From an uncultured Clostridia bacterium (lineage in GTDB: Bacteria > Bacillota > Clostridia > Oscillospirales > Oscillospiraceae), in assembly GCA_946625125.1 (NCBI GenBank), contig CAMOSU010000008.1:1-41160 (forward strand): a stretch of DNA of 41,160 bases. Reading direction: 5' to 3'. The position numbers and the translations under genes were made by a program. Positions 1-8,531 of this stretch are shown piece after piece. The notes beneath the pieces are model-generated. The model had not been told where the DNA came from. It saw only the letters and a program-made list of their open reading frames with translations, and did not search any database. Each line of letters starts with the position of its first letter. Positions within the stretch are counted from its first letter, which is position 1.

Positions 1-139
1 CTATAATATATCAGAATTTTTACAGTTTGTAAATGGAAAAAAACAATCTTTTTTGTACTCTGTCGAAAAAAGTTTCCAAAGCAGAAGGTTCATCCTCCTG
101 ACACCGGGGGAACAAAAGGCGGGGAATGAGAAAAAAGGC

Positions 140-168
140 TTGATGTTTTCCGCTTCGTTTGGTATACT
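140..168 (+). promoter_or_regulatory. Sigma-A type promoter for the first operon
   Basis: TTGATG at 140-145 and TATACT at 163-168 are separated by exactly 17 bases. TGG immediately before the -10 box gives an extended -10 (TGn). The predicted transcript would start about 65 bases before the ATG at 242. The AT-rich stretch 1-139 holds no convincing gene; a lone TATAAT at 2-7 would need a -35 box outside the window. Confidence 0.7.
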
Positions 169-241
169 ATATGGAAGAAATCTACAGTTGGCGAGGACGG
201 GCAATGCTTGTCTCCGCGTCGCTCAGAACAGAGGTTTTACC

Positions 242-955
242 ATGAAACAGGATATTCTCGGTTTACGGTTTGACAACGTGACCATGGAGGAAGCCCTTGC
301 CTTGGGCGAAGGCTTCCTGGAGGGGGACAAGGCCGCCGTGGTGGTGACTCCCAACTCGGAGATCGGCTACGACGCCTCCAGAGACCCGGAGTTTTGCGCC
401 CTGCTGAACCGGGCGGATCTGATGCTCCCCGACGGCGCCGGGGTGGTGCTGGCGGCAAAGCTCCGTAAGACTCCCCTGAAGGGGAAGGTAGCGGGCATCG
501 ACTTTGCCCGGAACATGCTTCATGTCTTTGCCCGCCGGGGTACGAAGCTGTATCTTCTGGGCTCCAAGCCCGGCGTGGCGGAGCAGGCCGCGGAGAAGAT
601 GAAGGAGCTCGCCCCGGGTCTGGTGATCTGCGGCACAGCGGACGGCTACTTCAAGGACGAGGCCCCGGTGGTTGAAAAGATCAACGCCGCGGGGGCGGAG
701 GCCCTTTTCGTCTGTCTCGGCGCGCCCAAGCAGGAAAAATTCATGTTTGCCCACCGGGATGAAATGCCCACCGTACGGCTGATGGCCGGTTTGGGAGGAA
801 GTCTGGACGGCTTCGCGGGGAACGTACAGCGGGCTCCGGACTGGATGATCAAGGCCAATCTGGAATGGTTCTATCGGCTCTGCAAGGAGCCTAAGCGGAT
901 CGGACGGATGATGCGGCTGCCCAAGTATGTCATAAAGGCCGTTGGGAATAAGTAA
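242..955 (+). CDS. WecG/TagA/CpsF family glycosyltransferase
   Basis: This 237-residue protein belongs to the WecG/TagA/CpsF family (GT26), which adds ManNAc or a related sugar to an undecaprenyl-diphosphate-linked GlcNAc at the inner face of the membrane, for teichoic acid or other surface glycans. Visible motifs are TPNSEI near residue 36, LPDGAGVV near 64 and CLGAPKQEKF near 160, all typical of the family; the length is also typical. The ORF track starts at 53, but the ATG at 242 is chosen because AGAGG lies 7 bases upstream, a good promoter sits at 140-168, and family homology begins with this methionine. It is followed after 19 bases by the DJ-1 gene, so it probably leads a four-gene operon. 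The acceptor sugar cannot be told from sequence. Confidence 0.9.
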   Translation: MKQDILGLRFDNVTMEEALALGEGFLEGDKAAVVVTPNSEIGYDASRDPEFCALLNRADLMLPDGAGVVLAAKLRKTPLKGKVAGIDFARNMLHVFARRGTKLYLLGSKPGVAEQAAEKMKELAPGLVICGTADGYFKDEAPVVEKINAAGAEALFVCLGAPKQEKFMFAHRDEMPTVRLMAGLGGSLDGFAGNVQRAPDWMIKANLEWFYRLCKEPKRIGRMMRLPKYVIKAVGNK

Positions 956-974
956 TAGGGAACAGGTGATTGTT

Positions 975-1535
975 ATGGTTTGCGTTTTATTGGGAACAGG
1001 CTTTGAGGAGATCGAGGCCCTGACGCCCTGTGACCTGCTGCGGCGGGCCGGGCTTGAAGTTGCCCTGGTGGGCGTCAGCGGCAGAGAGGTGACTGGGTCC
1101 CACGGCATTGCGGTAAAGGCGGACCTGCTCCTGGAGGAGCTGGATTTTGACAGCATGGAAATGCTGGTGCTGCCCGGCGGTCTTCGGGGCGTGGCGTCCC
1201 TGCTGGACTCCGAAGCGGCCATGGAGCTGGTGAAAAAAGCCTGGGCCGCGGAAAAATACCTGGCAGCCATCTGCGCCGCTCCCACCATCCTGGCGAAGCT
1301 TGGAATTCTGGCAGACAGTCCCGCTGTCTGCTATCCCGGCAAGGAGCCGGAGATGGGTAAGGCTCAGATTATTGACTCCAATGTGGTTCAGCATAACCGC
1401 CTGATTACCGGCCGGGCTGCCGGAGCCGCCGTGGACTTCGCCCTCTGTCTCATCAGCGAACTCAAAAGCCCGGAAGAGGCCGCGCGGATCGCGCGGCAGA
1501 TTGTGTATCAGCAGACAGCGAACAGACGGAGGTAA
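975..1535 (+). CDS. DJ-1/PfpI family protein
   Basis: This 186-residue protein is a DJ-1/ThiJ/PfpI superfamily member of the DJ-1/YajL branch, linked in other organisms to protein or metabolite deglycation, oxidative stress or chaperone roles. The nucleophile elbow is AAICAAP (Cys about residue 104), and the conserved acidic residue that tunes it lies in GTGFEEIEAL near the N terminus. I start at ATG 975, preceded by AGGTGA with 5 bases of spacing, rather than the ORF-track start at 942, which would overlap the previous gene. The stop lies 6 bases before the mltG start, and its last codons carry the mltG ribosome binding site, so the two are coupled. The substrate is unknown. Confidence 0.88.
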   Translation: MVCVLLGTGFEEIEALTPCDLLRRAGLEVALVGVSGREVTGSHGIAVKADLLLEELDFDSMEMLVLPGGLRGVASLLDSEAAMELVKKAWAAEKYLAAICAAPTILAKLGILADSPAVCYPGKEPEMGKAQIIDSNVVQHNRLITGRAAGAAVDFALCLISELKSPEEAARIARQIVYQQTANRRR

Positions 1536-1541
1536 TACACC

Positions 1542-2726
1542 TTGGCAAATGAACAAAAAAACAACGAGACCCGGGATTTTACCCCGGATTTCGGAAATAC
1601 CTTTGACGACTACGGGGAATACAGCGAACCGGTGGCCGAGGCCCCGGCGCGGCCGCAGAAACGGCAGCGGCATCTGAAGCGGCTGCGTTTTCCCCGGCTG
1701 TTTTGGGTCGCCCTTTTCGTGGCCATTGCCGTGGGATTGGGGCTTCTGGCGGCGAAATGGGGCTGGAAATGGGCGGACGATGTGCTGGCCCTCACCCGGC
1801 CGGATGAGAATGTGGAGGTCGTCATCAACGAGAACGACGATCTGGACGAGATCACCCGGACGCTGAAGGACGTTGGAGCCATTCAGTACGAATGGCTGTT
1901 CAAGCTCTACTGCAAGTTTTCCGGGTCCGAGGACTACTTTGATCCAGGCGTCTATACCATCAATCTCACCTATGACTATCATGCCCTGGTGAACAACCTC
2001 ATGGCCAGCGCCGGCTCCCGGGAAACGGTGAAGCTGATGATTGTGGAGGGCGCCGACAGCTTTGAGATTTTTGATCTGCTGGAGAAGAACGGCGTCTGCT
2101 CCCGGGAAAAGCTGGAGGAGGCTGCCGCCAACTACGCCTTTGACTATGAATTTCTGGAGTCGCTGCCTTATGGCGCGTCCAACCGCCTGGAGGGCTATCT
2201 CTTCCCGGATACCTACGAATTCTATCTGAAGGACGAGCCCCAAAACGTTTTGGGGCGTCTGCTGCGGAACTTCAACGCCCGTCTGGACGAGGACGATCTG
2301 GAGGCCCTGGAAAACAGCGGCTATACCATGCACCAGGTTTTGACCCTGGCCTCCATCGTGGAGGCGGAGGCCGCCAACGACGAGGAGCGTCCCCGGGTGG
2401 CTTCCGTCATGTTCAACCGTCTCGCGGACTGGGAAACTCCGCTGCTGGGCATGGACTCTACGGTGTTCTACGGGGCGAAGCTCCTGGGAACCAGCTTCTC
2501 CACAGAGCTGGATAGTCCCTACAACACCTATCTCTACCCCGGCCTTCCGGCGGGACCCATCTGCAATCCCGGCCTGAACTCCATCCGGGCCATTCTCTAT
2601 CCGGAGGATACGGACTACTACTACTTTGCCACCGGCGTGGACGGGGTGAACCATTTCTTCACCAATTCCTCGGACTTCGAGGCCTTTGTAAACTCGGATC
2701 AGTACGCCCCCATCATCGCGGATTAA
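1542..2726 (+). CDS. mltG: Endolytic peptidoglycan transglycosylase MltG
   Basis: MltG (YceG-like) cuts nascent glycan strands at the outer face of the membrane and so sets strand length. The 394-residue protein has a charged cytoplasmic N terminus of about 55 residues, one membrane segment (LFWVALFVAIAVGLGLLAA), a LysM-like region and the YceG catalytic domain. The catalytic glutamate is in LASIVEAEA at about residue 274, followed by the conserved RPRVASVMFNRL and the PYNTYLYPGLPAGPICNPG block. It begins at a TTG codon; GGAGGT within the end of the DJ-1 gene is correctly placed. The next gene encodes a U32 protein, a neighbour often seen beside mltG in Firmicutes. Confidence 0.95.
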   Translation: MANEQKNNETRDFTPDFGNTFDDYGEYSEPVAEAPARPQKRQRHLKRLRFPRLFWVALFVAIAVGLGLLAAKWGWKWADDVLALTRPDENVEVVINENDDLDEITRTLKDVGAIQYEWLFKLYCKFSGSEDYFDPGVYTINLTYDYHALVNNLMASAGSRETVKLMIVEGADSFEIFDLLEKNGVCSREKLEEAAANYAFDYEFLESLPYGASNRLEGYLFPDTYEFYLKDEPQNVLGRLLRNFNARLDEDDLEALENSGYTMHQVLTLASIVEAEAANDEERPRVASVMFNRLADWETPLLGMDSTVFYGAKLLGTSFSTELDSPYNTYLYPGLPAGPICNPGLNSIRAILYPEDTDYYYFATGVDGVNHFFTNSSDFEAFVNSDQYAPIIAD

Positions 2727-2781
2727 GGTCCAAGGAACCCTGAAACAGCGCTCCGCCCTCCCCACAGCGGGGCAGAAGGAC

Positions 2782-4008
2782 ATGATCAAATTGCTAAAAA
2801 AACCGGAATTGCTTTCCCCCGCGGGGGATATGGAAAAACTGAATATGGCGGTGCGCTATGGGGCGGACGCGGTGTATCTGGCAGGGACCAGCTTCGGTAT
2901 GCGGTCCTTTGCCGGGAACTTCACCCCCGAGGAGCTGCCCCGGGCGGTGAAGCTGGCCCATTCCTTTGGGGTGAAGGTCCACTGCACCGTGAACACCATG
3001 GCCCGGGAGCCGGAGCTGGAAGCGCTGCCCGCCCATCTGGAGCGCCTGAATGACTGCGGGGTGGACGCCCTCATCGTCGCGGATCTGGGAGCCTTCCGTA
3101 TGGCCCAGAAATACGCGCCCCGCTGCCAGCTCCATGTTTCCACCCAGGTCAGCGTGGCCAACCATGCCTCTGCCAGAGCCTGGTATGAGCTGGGAGCCAG
3201 CCGGGTGGTGCTGGCCCGGGAGCTCTCTCTGGAGGAGATTGCCTCCATTCGGGCCAAGGTTCCGGCAGCCCTGGAGCTGGAGGCCTTTGCCCATGGAGCC
3301 ATGTGCGTGTCCTACTCCGGCCGCTGCCTGCTGTCCAACTACATGACGGGCCGGGACTCCAACCGGGGCGCCTGCGCCCAGCCCTGCCGCTATCAATACT
3401 ATCTCATGGAGGAAAAACGTCCCGGGGAGTACTTTCCCGTCTTCGAGGATGAGAAGGGAACTTACATCATGAATTCCCGGGACATGTGCATGATTGACCA
3501 CCTGGGGGACCTGATGGCCGCCGGGGTGGACTGTCTGAAAATCGAAGGTCGGGCCAAGTCCGCCTATTACGCCGCCATAGTTACGGGAGCCTACCGGCAC
3601 GTACTGGACGACGTGGCCGCCGGACGGCCCGTGGACCAGGTTTGGCGCGACGAGGTGGAGCACATCTCTCACCGTCACTATTCCACGGGCTTTTTCTACG
3701 GTGAGCCCGGACAGTACTATGAAGATTCCCGCTACGTTCGGGAGTATCAGGTGGTGGCCATTGTCACCGACTGCGACGAGACGGGCCTTGCCGTCCTGTC
3801 CCTGCGGAACAAGTTTGCCGCCGGAGACGAGATCGAGGCCGTGGGTCCCGATCTGCGGCCCTTCGCCTTCCAATCCGGGCCCTTTGAATCCCTGGAAGGG
3901 GAGAAGTTAGATGAGGTCCGCACCCCGCAGATGATGTTTACCATGCGGCTTCCCAAGCCTGTCCCTCCCTATACGATACTGCGCAGGCAGGCGCGGCACC
4001 CTCTTTGA
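2782..4008 (+). CDS. Peptidase U32 family protein (tRNA/rRNA hydroxylation type)
   Basis: This 408-residue protein has the start typical of the U32 family, PELLSPAGDMEKLNMAVRYGADAVYLAG. Its Cys-containing signature region runs GAMCVSYSGRCLLSNYMTGRDSNRGACAQPCRYQY at about residues 172-206, followed by NSRDMCMIDHL and DCLKIEGRAKS. Characterised members such as TrhP (YegQ) and RlhA are needed for prephenate-dependent hydroxylation of tRNA uridine or 23S rRNA cytidine; older annotation as collagenase is doubtful. The four cysteines probably hold an iron-sulfur cluster. The start ATG is preceded by AGAAGGA, though closely spaced. It ends the first operon; I see no clear terminator in the 100 bases that follow. 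The choice between TrhP and a related paralogue is open. Confidence 0.88.
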   Translation: MIKLLKKPELLSPAGDMEKLNMAVRYGADAVYLAGTSFGMRSFAGNFTPEELPRAVKLAHSFGVKVHCTVNTMAREPELEALPAHLERLNDCGVDALIVADLGAFRMAQKYAPRCQLHVSTQVSVANHASARAWYELGASRVVLARELSLEEIASIRAKVPAALELEAFAHGAMCVSYSGRCLLSNYMTGRDSNRGACAQPCRYQYYLMEEKRPGEYFPVFEDEKGTYIMNSRDMCMIDHLGDLMAAGVDCLKIEGRAKSAYYAAIVTGAYRHVLDDVAAGRPVDQVWRDEVEHISHRHYSTGFFYGEPGQYYEDSRYVREYQVVAIVTDCDETGLAVLSLRNKFAAGDEIEAVGPDLRPFAFQSGPFESLEGEKLDEVRTPQMMFTMRLPKPVPPYTILRRQARHPL

Positions 4009-4113
4009 TCGGGGCAGACAATCCAGACGCCGGACGCAAGCCGCAGAGCGGGCGGGTACGGAATATCACTCCGGTCTTTTGTATGGAGACCTTGTGAACG
4101 AGTTTTGAATTGT

Positions 4114-4142
4114 TTGACTTTTCGGAAAAAATATTGTATTAT
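4114..4142 (+). promoter_or_regulatory. Strong promoter of the polysaccharide operon
   Basis: TTGACT at 4114-4119 and TATTAT at 4137-4142 are separated by exactly 17 bases, close to consensus. It lies about 50 bases before the first gene of the polysaccharide cluster and is the only good promoter I see until the SIR2/TPR genes end near 22085, which suggests one transcript of about 18 kb. Confidence 0.75.
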
Positions 4143-4194
4143 ATTCGCGTATTTCCTGAATGATAGCAGCAAGATTGGAGGGGATGATTGCATT

Positions 4195-4869
4195 ATGAAC
4201 ATTCTGTTTGTTGTCGCGCATCCGGACGATGAAGTGCTCGGCGCGGGCGGTACAATCTTTAAGCTCAGCCGGGAAGGACACCGCGTCGCAGTCGCGGTGA
4301 TGTCATCCAGAGCCGGAGCGAGGAAGGATTTATCCGTTTCCCTGGAGGAGGACCAAAAGAAAGCGCTTTCCATTCTCGGTGTGGAAACCTTCTACAACGC
4401 GGATTTTCCCAACATCAGAATGAATACTGTTCCCCACCTGGAGCTGGTGCAGTTCATTGAAGACTGCATTGAACGTTTTCAGGCTGAGGCCATCTTTACC
4501 CATCATCCCTCCGATACCAACATCGACCATCAGGAGACCAGCCGCGCGGCGCAGGCGGCCTCTCGGCTGTTTCAGCGGCGCTCCGGCGTTCCGCAGCTTC
4601 GGGAGTTCATCTATATGGAGGTACCCTCCAGCACGGAGTGGTCATTTAATTCTTCCGCCGTCCGGTTTAGCCCGAATTTTTTTGTTCAGGTCGGAGAAAT
4701 CGGTCTGGACAAAAAGCTGGAGGCCCTGCGAGCCTATTCCGGCGTGATGCGCCCCTTTCCCCATCCCAGGAGCGACGAAGCGCTCCGGGGGCTGGCTGCC
4801 TACCGCGGGGTACAGGCAGGCTGCGGCTACGCAGAGGCCTTTGAATGCGTGTTTCGTTCCATGAATTAG
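4195..4869 (+). CDS. PIG-L/LmbE family N-deacetylase
   Basis: This 224-residue protein belongs to the PIG-L/LmbE family of zinc-dependent N-deacetylases that remove acetyl from N-acetyl sugars. The first zinc motif is AHPDDE at residues 8-13; the second is HHPSDTNIDH at about 104-113, both intact, so an active enzyme is expected. There is no signal peptide, so it works in the cytoplasm. I start at ATG 4195, preceded by GGAGGGG; the track start at 4105 lies inside the promoter. As first gene of a capsule operon with a formyltransferase two genes later, it may expose an amine on a nucleotide- or lipid-linked amino sugar that is then formylated. That pairing is inference. Confidence 0.88.
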   Translation: MNILFVVAHPDDEVLGAGGTIFKLSREGHRVAVAVMSSRAGARKDLSVSLEEDQKKALSILGVETFYNADFPNIRMNTVPHLELVQFIEDCIERFQAEAIFTHHPSDTNIDHQETSRAAQAASRLFQRRSGVPQLREFIYMEVPSSTEWSFNSSAVRFSPNFFVQVGEIGLDKKLEALRAYSGVMRPFPHPRSDEALRGLAAYRGVQAGCGYAEAFECVFRSMN

Positions 4870-4887
4870 AGAGTAGACGGTTCCTTT

Positions 4888-5550
4888 ATGCTGTACACTT
4901 TTTTAAAACGACTCTTCGATATTCTGTTCTCACTGATAGGTCTTGTACTTACGTTTCCCGTCTGGCTGCTTGCGGCTGTCGGCATTCTGATTTCCGACCC
5001 CGGACCGATTTTTTATCTTGCCAAGAGGACCGGAAAGAACAATCTGGAATTTACGATGCTGAAATTCCGGACCATGCGGCAGGGAAAGGCCAATGAGTCC
5101 GTATTCCGGGGGGAGGAAAGCAGAATTTTCCCCTTCGGCGGCTTCCTGCGGCGGACGAAAATCGACGAGCTTCCCCAGCTTGTCAACGTCCTGATTGGGG
5201 ATATGAGCGTGGTAGGTCCCAGACCGGCGGCCCCGAGTCAGTTTGAGACGGTGCGCGGAGGTAAATACGCGCGGCTTGCGGAGGTTCCCTGCGGGCTGAC
5301 GTCACCCTCCGCGCTCTACGACTATATCTACGGCGACAGCATCACGGACGGCGAGGCCTACAACGAGCTGGTCCTGCCCACAAGGCTGAAGCTGGACCTG
5401 GTCTATCTGAAAAAACGCGGCGTCTTCTTTGATCTGAAGATGATCTGTTGGACCGTCTTGTGCATTTTGGCCTCTGTATTCCGAAAAAGCCCCGACAGAA
5501 TCTACCGTCGGTTGATTGCCTGGTCGGAGGAAGCTATGGAGCAGCCATGA
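4888..5550 (+). CDS. Initiating sugar-phosphate transferase (PglC/WbaP-type)
   Basis: This 220-residue protein is a monotopic phosphoglycosyl transferase (bacterial sugar transferase family) that moves a sugar-1-phosphate from a nucleotide sugar to undecaprenyl phosphate, starting the repeat unit. It has a hydrophobic re-entrant segment near the N terminus (LFDILFSLIGLVLTFPVWLLAAVGILISDPGPIFY), then KRTGKNNLEFTMLKFRTM, the DELPQLVNVL block and the VVGPRPAAP signature. Its size matches the short PglC class without the extra membrane helices of WbaP. The upstream ribosome binding site is weak, and translation may depend on the previous gene. Its stop TGA overlaps the ATG of the formyltransferase. 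The sugar it transfers is not known. Confidence 0.92.
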   Translation: MLYTFLKRLFDILFSLIGLVLTFPVWLLAAVGILISDPGPIFYLAKRTGKNNLEFTMLKFRTMRQGKANESVFRGEESRIFPFGGFLRRTKIDELPQLVNVLIGDMSVVGPRPAAPSQFETVRGGKYARLAEVPCGLTSPSALYDYIYGDSITDGEAYNELVLPTRLKLDLVYLKKRGVFFDLKMICWTVLCILASVFRKSPDRIYRRLIAWSEEAMEQP

Positions 5551-6335
5551 AAACAAAACTTCGTGTAATCATTATGACGCAGAGCGACCGCTTTTTTATT
5601 CCGAACAACATTCGGCAGGCGGCCGCGATTTGTGATGTGATCGAGGTGGTTCAGGTGGACTGCAAGTCGTCGCTGGACCATAAGCTTCGGCAGTATCTGT
5701 CCTGGTTCGGCCCGTGGCAGTGCGCCAAGATGGGCGCCCTTACTGTCTCCAGAGCCCTGCTGGACAAGCTGGACCGTCTGCTGGGCTATCGGCTTACGCA
5801 CGGCGCCTGCTCGGTGCAGAGCGCGGCCGGCGCCTGCGGGCTGCCCTTCCGGGTGATTCAGGACAGTAACGACCCGGACTTTGTGAATCATGTACGGGAG
5901 CTTTCGCCGGATCTGATCGCGTCCTACTCCGCGCCCCAGGTTCTGCGGGAAGAATTGCTTTCCGTCCCGAAGCATGGCGCAATCAACGTGCACGGCTCTT
6001 TGCTGCCGGATTTCCGGGGCTGTCTGCCTTCCTTCTGGTATCTTCGCTGGGGGGAAAGCTTGGGCGGCGCGACGGTCCACTATATGAGCCGGAAGATCGA
6101 CGACGGAGATATTCTCCTGCAGGACTCCGTAGATATTTCCGATTGTAAAAGCATGTATCGCCTGATCCGGAAGACAAAACAGCTTGGAGGAAGGCTGATG
6201 GCCCAGGCGATTCAGGAGATTGCCGAGGGAAGGGTTCAGCCCAGACCCAACAATACCGGCGAAGGCAGGTATTTTACCTGGCCCGGCAAGGAAGACGCCA
6301 AAGCCTTCCGCAAGCGGGGCTGCCGCCTGATCTGA
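5547..6335 (+). CDS. Formyltransferase family protein, probable sugar N-formyltransferase
   Basis: This 262-residue protein has the formyltransferase fold that uses N10-formyl-tetrahydrofolate. The catalytic Asn and His are in GAINVHGSLLPDFRG (about residues 142-156) and the Asp in RKIDDGDILLQDS (about 180-192), the same triad as methionyl-tRNA formyltransferase and the sugar N-formyltransferases. The C-terminal tRNA-binding domain of Fmt is missing, and the context is a glycan operon, so an amino sugar is the likely substrate. I start at ATG 5547, overlapping the TGA of the previous gene (ATGA), with GGAG just upstream; the track start at 5448 is deep inside that gene. No aminotransferase is found nearby, so the free amine may come from the PIG-L deacetylase (inference). 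Confidence 0.82.
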   Translation: MKTKLRVIIMTQSDRFFIPNNIRQAAAICDVIEVVQVDCKSSLDHKLRQYLSWFGPWQCAKMGALTVSRALLDKLDRLLGYRLTHGACSVQSAAGACGLPFRVIQDSNDPDFVNHVRELSPDLIASYSAPQVLREELLSVPKHGAINVHGSLLPDFRGCLPSFWYLRWGESLGGATVHYMSRKIDDGDILLQDSVDISDCKSMYRLIRKTKQLGGRLMAQAIQEIAEGRVQPRPNNTGEGRYFTWPGKEDAKAFRKRGCRLI

Positions 6336-6383
6336 CCCGCGCCGCGGGGATATTTCCAGTTTGAAAGAAGGGGGCTTGACCGT

Positions 6384-7328
6384 ATGGGAAACGCGCTGGC
6401 TGTTACCGGATTGACCGGAAAAAAATCCGGCGGCGCCTTTGCCTCAAAGCTGCAGGCGCATTGGGATACCGTGCGGACGATGTTTCCGGAGGGCGTGCGG
6501 GCGCTGGTCCGTCAAAGCTCCGATACCACGCGTCTGCGCCGTCTTTTGCCGGAGCTCAGGATCTGCTCCGGCAGTTTTGACGACGCCGACTTTTTGCGCC
6601 GGGCGCTGTCCGGCGTCGATACCCTGGTCCATATTGCCGGGATCCATCTGTCCCTCCCCTTGGTGCAGGCTGCTGTGGACTGCGGTGTGCGCCGCCTGAT
6701 TTTGGTGCATACCACGGGGATTTACTCAAAATACAAGCAGGCAGGGGAGGAGTATCGCAGGATCGACGGCGAGATTCAGGCCCTTTGCGGCGCCTCCGGA
6801 ACGGTCCTGACAATTTTGCGGCCCACGATGATCTACGGAGACCTCTCGGACAACAACGTTGTCCGCTTTATTCTTATGGTGGATCGACTGCCTTTTATGC
6901 CGGTGGTCCGGGGCGCCCGTTATTGGCTTCAGCCGGTGTGGTTCGAGGATCTGGCTGAGGCCTATTACCGGGTCCTGGTCCGGGAGAGCGAAACCGGCAA
7001 CAGAGACTACGACCTCTCCGGCGGCGCGCCGATTCTGCTGCGGGATATGCTCTCAGAAATTGGCGCGCAGTTGGGAAAACCCCGGGTTCGATTTCTCAGC
7101 TTCCCCTTTTGGTTTGCCTATTCCGGCGCGGCAGCCCTTTACGGGCTGAGCCTGGGGAAAATTGACTACCGTGAGAAGGTTCAGCGCCTGTGCGAGGATC
7201 GGGCCTATCCGCATGACGCCGCCGCCGCGGACTTCGGCTACGCGCCCGTTTGCTTTGCCGAAGGCGTCCGCGGCGAGATCCGGGACTATCTGGCCCTGAG
7301 ATCTGACGAAGGTTCTGAACAGCCATGA
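6384..7328 (+). CDS. NAD-dependent epimerase/dehydratase-like SDR with altered active site
   Basis: This 314-residue protein looks like an extended short-chain dehydrogenase of the nucleotide-sugar type (epimerase, dehydratase or 4-ketoreductase). Supporting blocks are DTLVHIAGIH, LILVHTTGIYS, TILRPTMIYG and QPVWFEDLAEAYYRVL. Two expected features differ: the N-terminal nucleotide-binding loop reads TGLTGKKSGG in place of TGxxGxxG, and the position of the YxxxK lysine appears to be Asp in EEYRRIDGE. A GGGGG-containing ribosome binding site precedes the ATG. Neighbours suggest it makes or reduces a nucleotide sugar for the repeat unit, perhaps like WbpV-type 4-ketoreductases, but the changed residues leave open a non-catalytic or different role. 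Confidence 0.75.
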   Translation: MGNALAVTGLTGKKSGGAFASKLQAHWDTVRTMFPEGVRALVRQSSDTTRLRRLLPELRICSGSFDDADFLRRALSGVDTLVHIAGIHLSLPLVQAAVDCGVRRLILVHTTGIYSKYKQAGEEYRRIDGEIQALCGASGTVLTILRPTMIYGDLSDNNVVRFILMVDRLPFMPVVRGARYWLQPVWFEDLAEAYYRVLVRESETGNRDYDLSGGAPILLRDMLSEIGAQLGKPRVRFLSFPFWFAYSGAAALYGLSLGKIDYREKVQRLCEDRAYPHDAAAADFGYAPVCFAEGVRGEIRDYLALRSDEGSEQP

Positions 7329-8527
7329 AGATTTTACTGATTTGTCAATACTGCGAGCCGGAGCCCTTTCGCGTTCACGCGCTCTGCAGGGAACTGGCGC
7401 GGCGGGGACACGAGGTCCACGTTGTCACCGGAATGCCCAACTATCCCAAGGGAGAACGTTATCCGGGCTATGAGGAGAATCGAATCCTGGAGGAGAAGCT
7501 GGACGGGGTTTTCATCACGCGTCTTCCGATCCACCCCCGAAAAACCGGCGCGGTTCACCGCTTTTGGAATTACTACTCCTACGTGCATCAGTCGAAGCAA
7601 TACGTCCGGCGCAAATCGCTGGCGAAGGCGGAGCCGCCCTTCGATCTGGTGTTTGTGTATCAGCTCAGCCCTGTCATGATGGCCTGGGCCGGGCTTCGCT
7701 ATGCCAAGGCCCACGGGCTCCCTGTGTTGATGTACACCCTGGACCTTTGGCCGGAAAGCCTTCTGGCCGGGGGCGTGGCCCGCGGCTCCCTTGTTTACCG
7801 GCTCTATCACGGGATTTCCGGGCGAATCTACCGGGCCTGTGATCGCATTTTGGTGTCCAGCGGCCAGTTTTCTCCCTATCTGCGAAAGGAATTCGGCATT
7901 TCGGAGCAAAAGCTGCGCTGTCTGCCCCAGTTTGCGGAGGCGCTGTTCCGGCCCCTGCCTGTAAAGCCCCGGGAAGAGATTCTCAGGCTGAGCTTTGCCG
8001 GAAACGTCGGGCTGTATCAGAATCTTGACACCGTTCTGGACGCCGCGGAGCTTCTGCGGGAGGAGCCTGTGGAGTTTCAAATCGTCGGAGACGGCAGCGA
8101 GCTGGAGCATCTTCGGAATTCCGCCAGGGAGCGCGGTCTGGAGAACGTGGTTTTTCTTGGGCGCAGACCCGTGGAGGAAATGCCTGAGATCTACGCCCAG
8201 TCGGACGCCATGCTGGTGACAATGCTTCGGGATCCCTTGATCAGCCTGACCCTGCCCGGGAAGGTCCAGTCGTATCTCGCCGCCGGGAAACCCGTGATCG
8301 GGGCCATCGACGGTGAAACCGCCCGGGTGATCCGGGAAGCGGACTGTGGGTTCTGCGGTCCGGCGGAGGACGCCGCGGCGCTGGCGGAGAACGTCAGAAG
8401 GCTGCTGGCCTGTACCGACACAGAGCGCTTGTGCCGCAACGCCGCGGCTTATTCTGAATCGCATTTTTCCCTGGACCGCTTTATGGAGTCTCTGGAGCAG
8501 GAGCTTCTGACACTGAAAAAGGAGTGA
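7325..8527 (+). CDS. Glycosyltransferase family 4 (WbuB-like)
   Basis: This 400-residue protein has the two-Rossmann GT-B fold of the GT4 family. The N terminus MKILLICQYCEPEPFRVHALCRELARRGHEVHVVTGMPNYP is typical of WbuB-like enzymes that add FucNAc or a related amino sugar. The C-terminal donor site shows LSFAGNVGLYQNLDTVLDAAELL, FQIVGDGSELEHL and LPGKVQSYLAAGKPVIG. It starts with ATG overlapping the previous stop (ATGA), so it is translationally coupled. The resemblance to WbuB and the UDP-L-FucNAc genes at the operon's end make FucNAc a reasonable donor, but that is inference. Confidence 0.9.
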   Translation: MKILLICQYCEPEPFRVHALCRELARRGHEVHVVTGMPNYPKGERYPGYEENRILEEKLDGVFITRLPIHPRKTGAVHRFWNYYSYVHQSKQYVRRKSLAKAEPPFDLVFVYQLSPVMMAWAGLRYAKAHGLPVLMYTLDLWPESLLAGGVARGSLVYRLYHGISGRIYRACDRILVSSGQFSPYLRKEFGISEQKLRCLPQFAEALFRPLPVKPREEILRLSFAGNVGLYQNLDTVLDAAELLREEPVEFQIVGDGSELEHLRNSARERGLENVVFLGRRPVEEMPEIYAQSDAMLVTMLRDPLISLTLPGKVQSYLAAGKPVIGAIDGETARVIREADCGFCGPAEDAAALAENVRRLLACTDTERLCRNAAAYSESHFSLDRFMESLEQELLTLKKE

Positions 8528-8531
8528 GGCA

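Noticed and set aside
987-2789. 600-residue minus-strand ORF
   Set aside because: It spans three recognised + strand genes (DJ-1, mltG, U32 start) and has no family resemblance or promoter.
4009-4113. Terminator after the U32 gene
   Set aside because: The only small dyad (CGGA...TCCG before TTTT) has a four-base stem, too weak to call.
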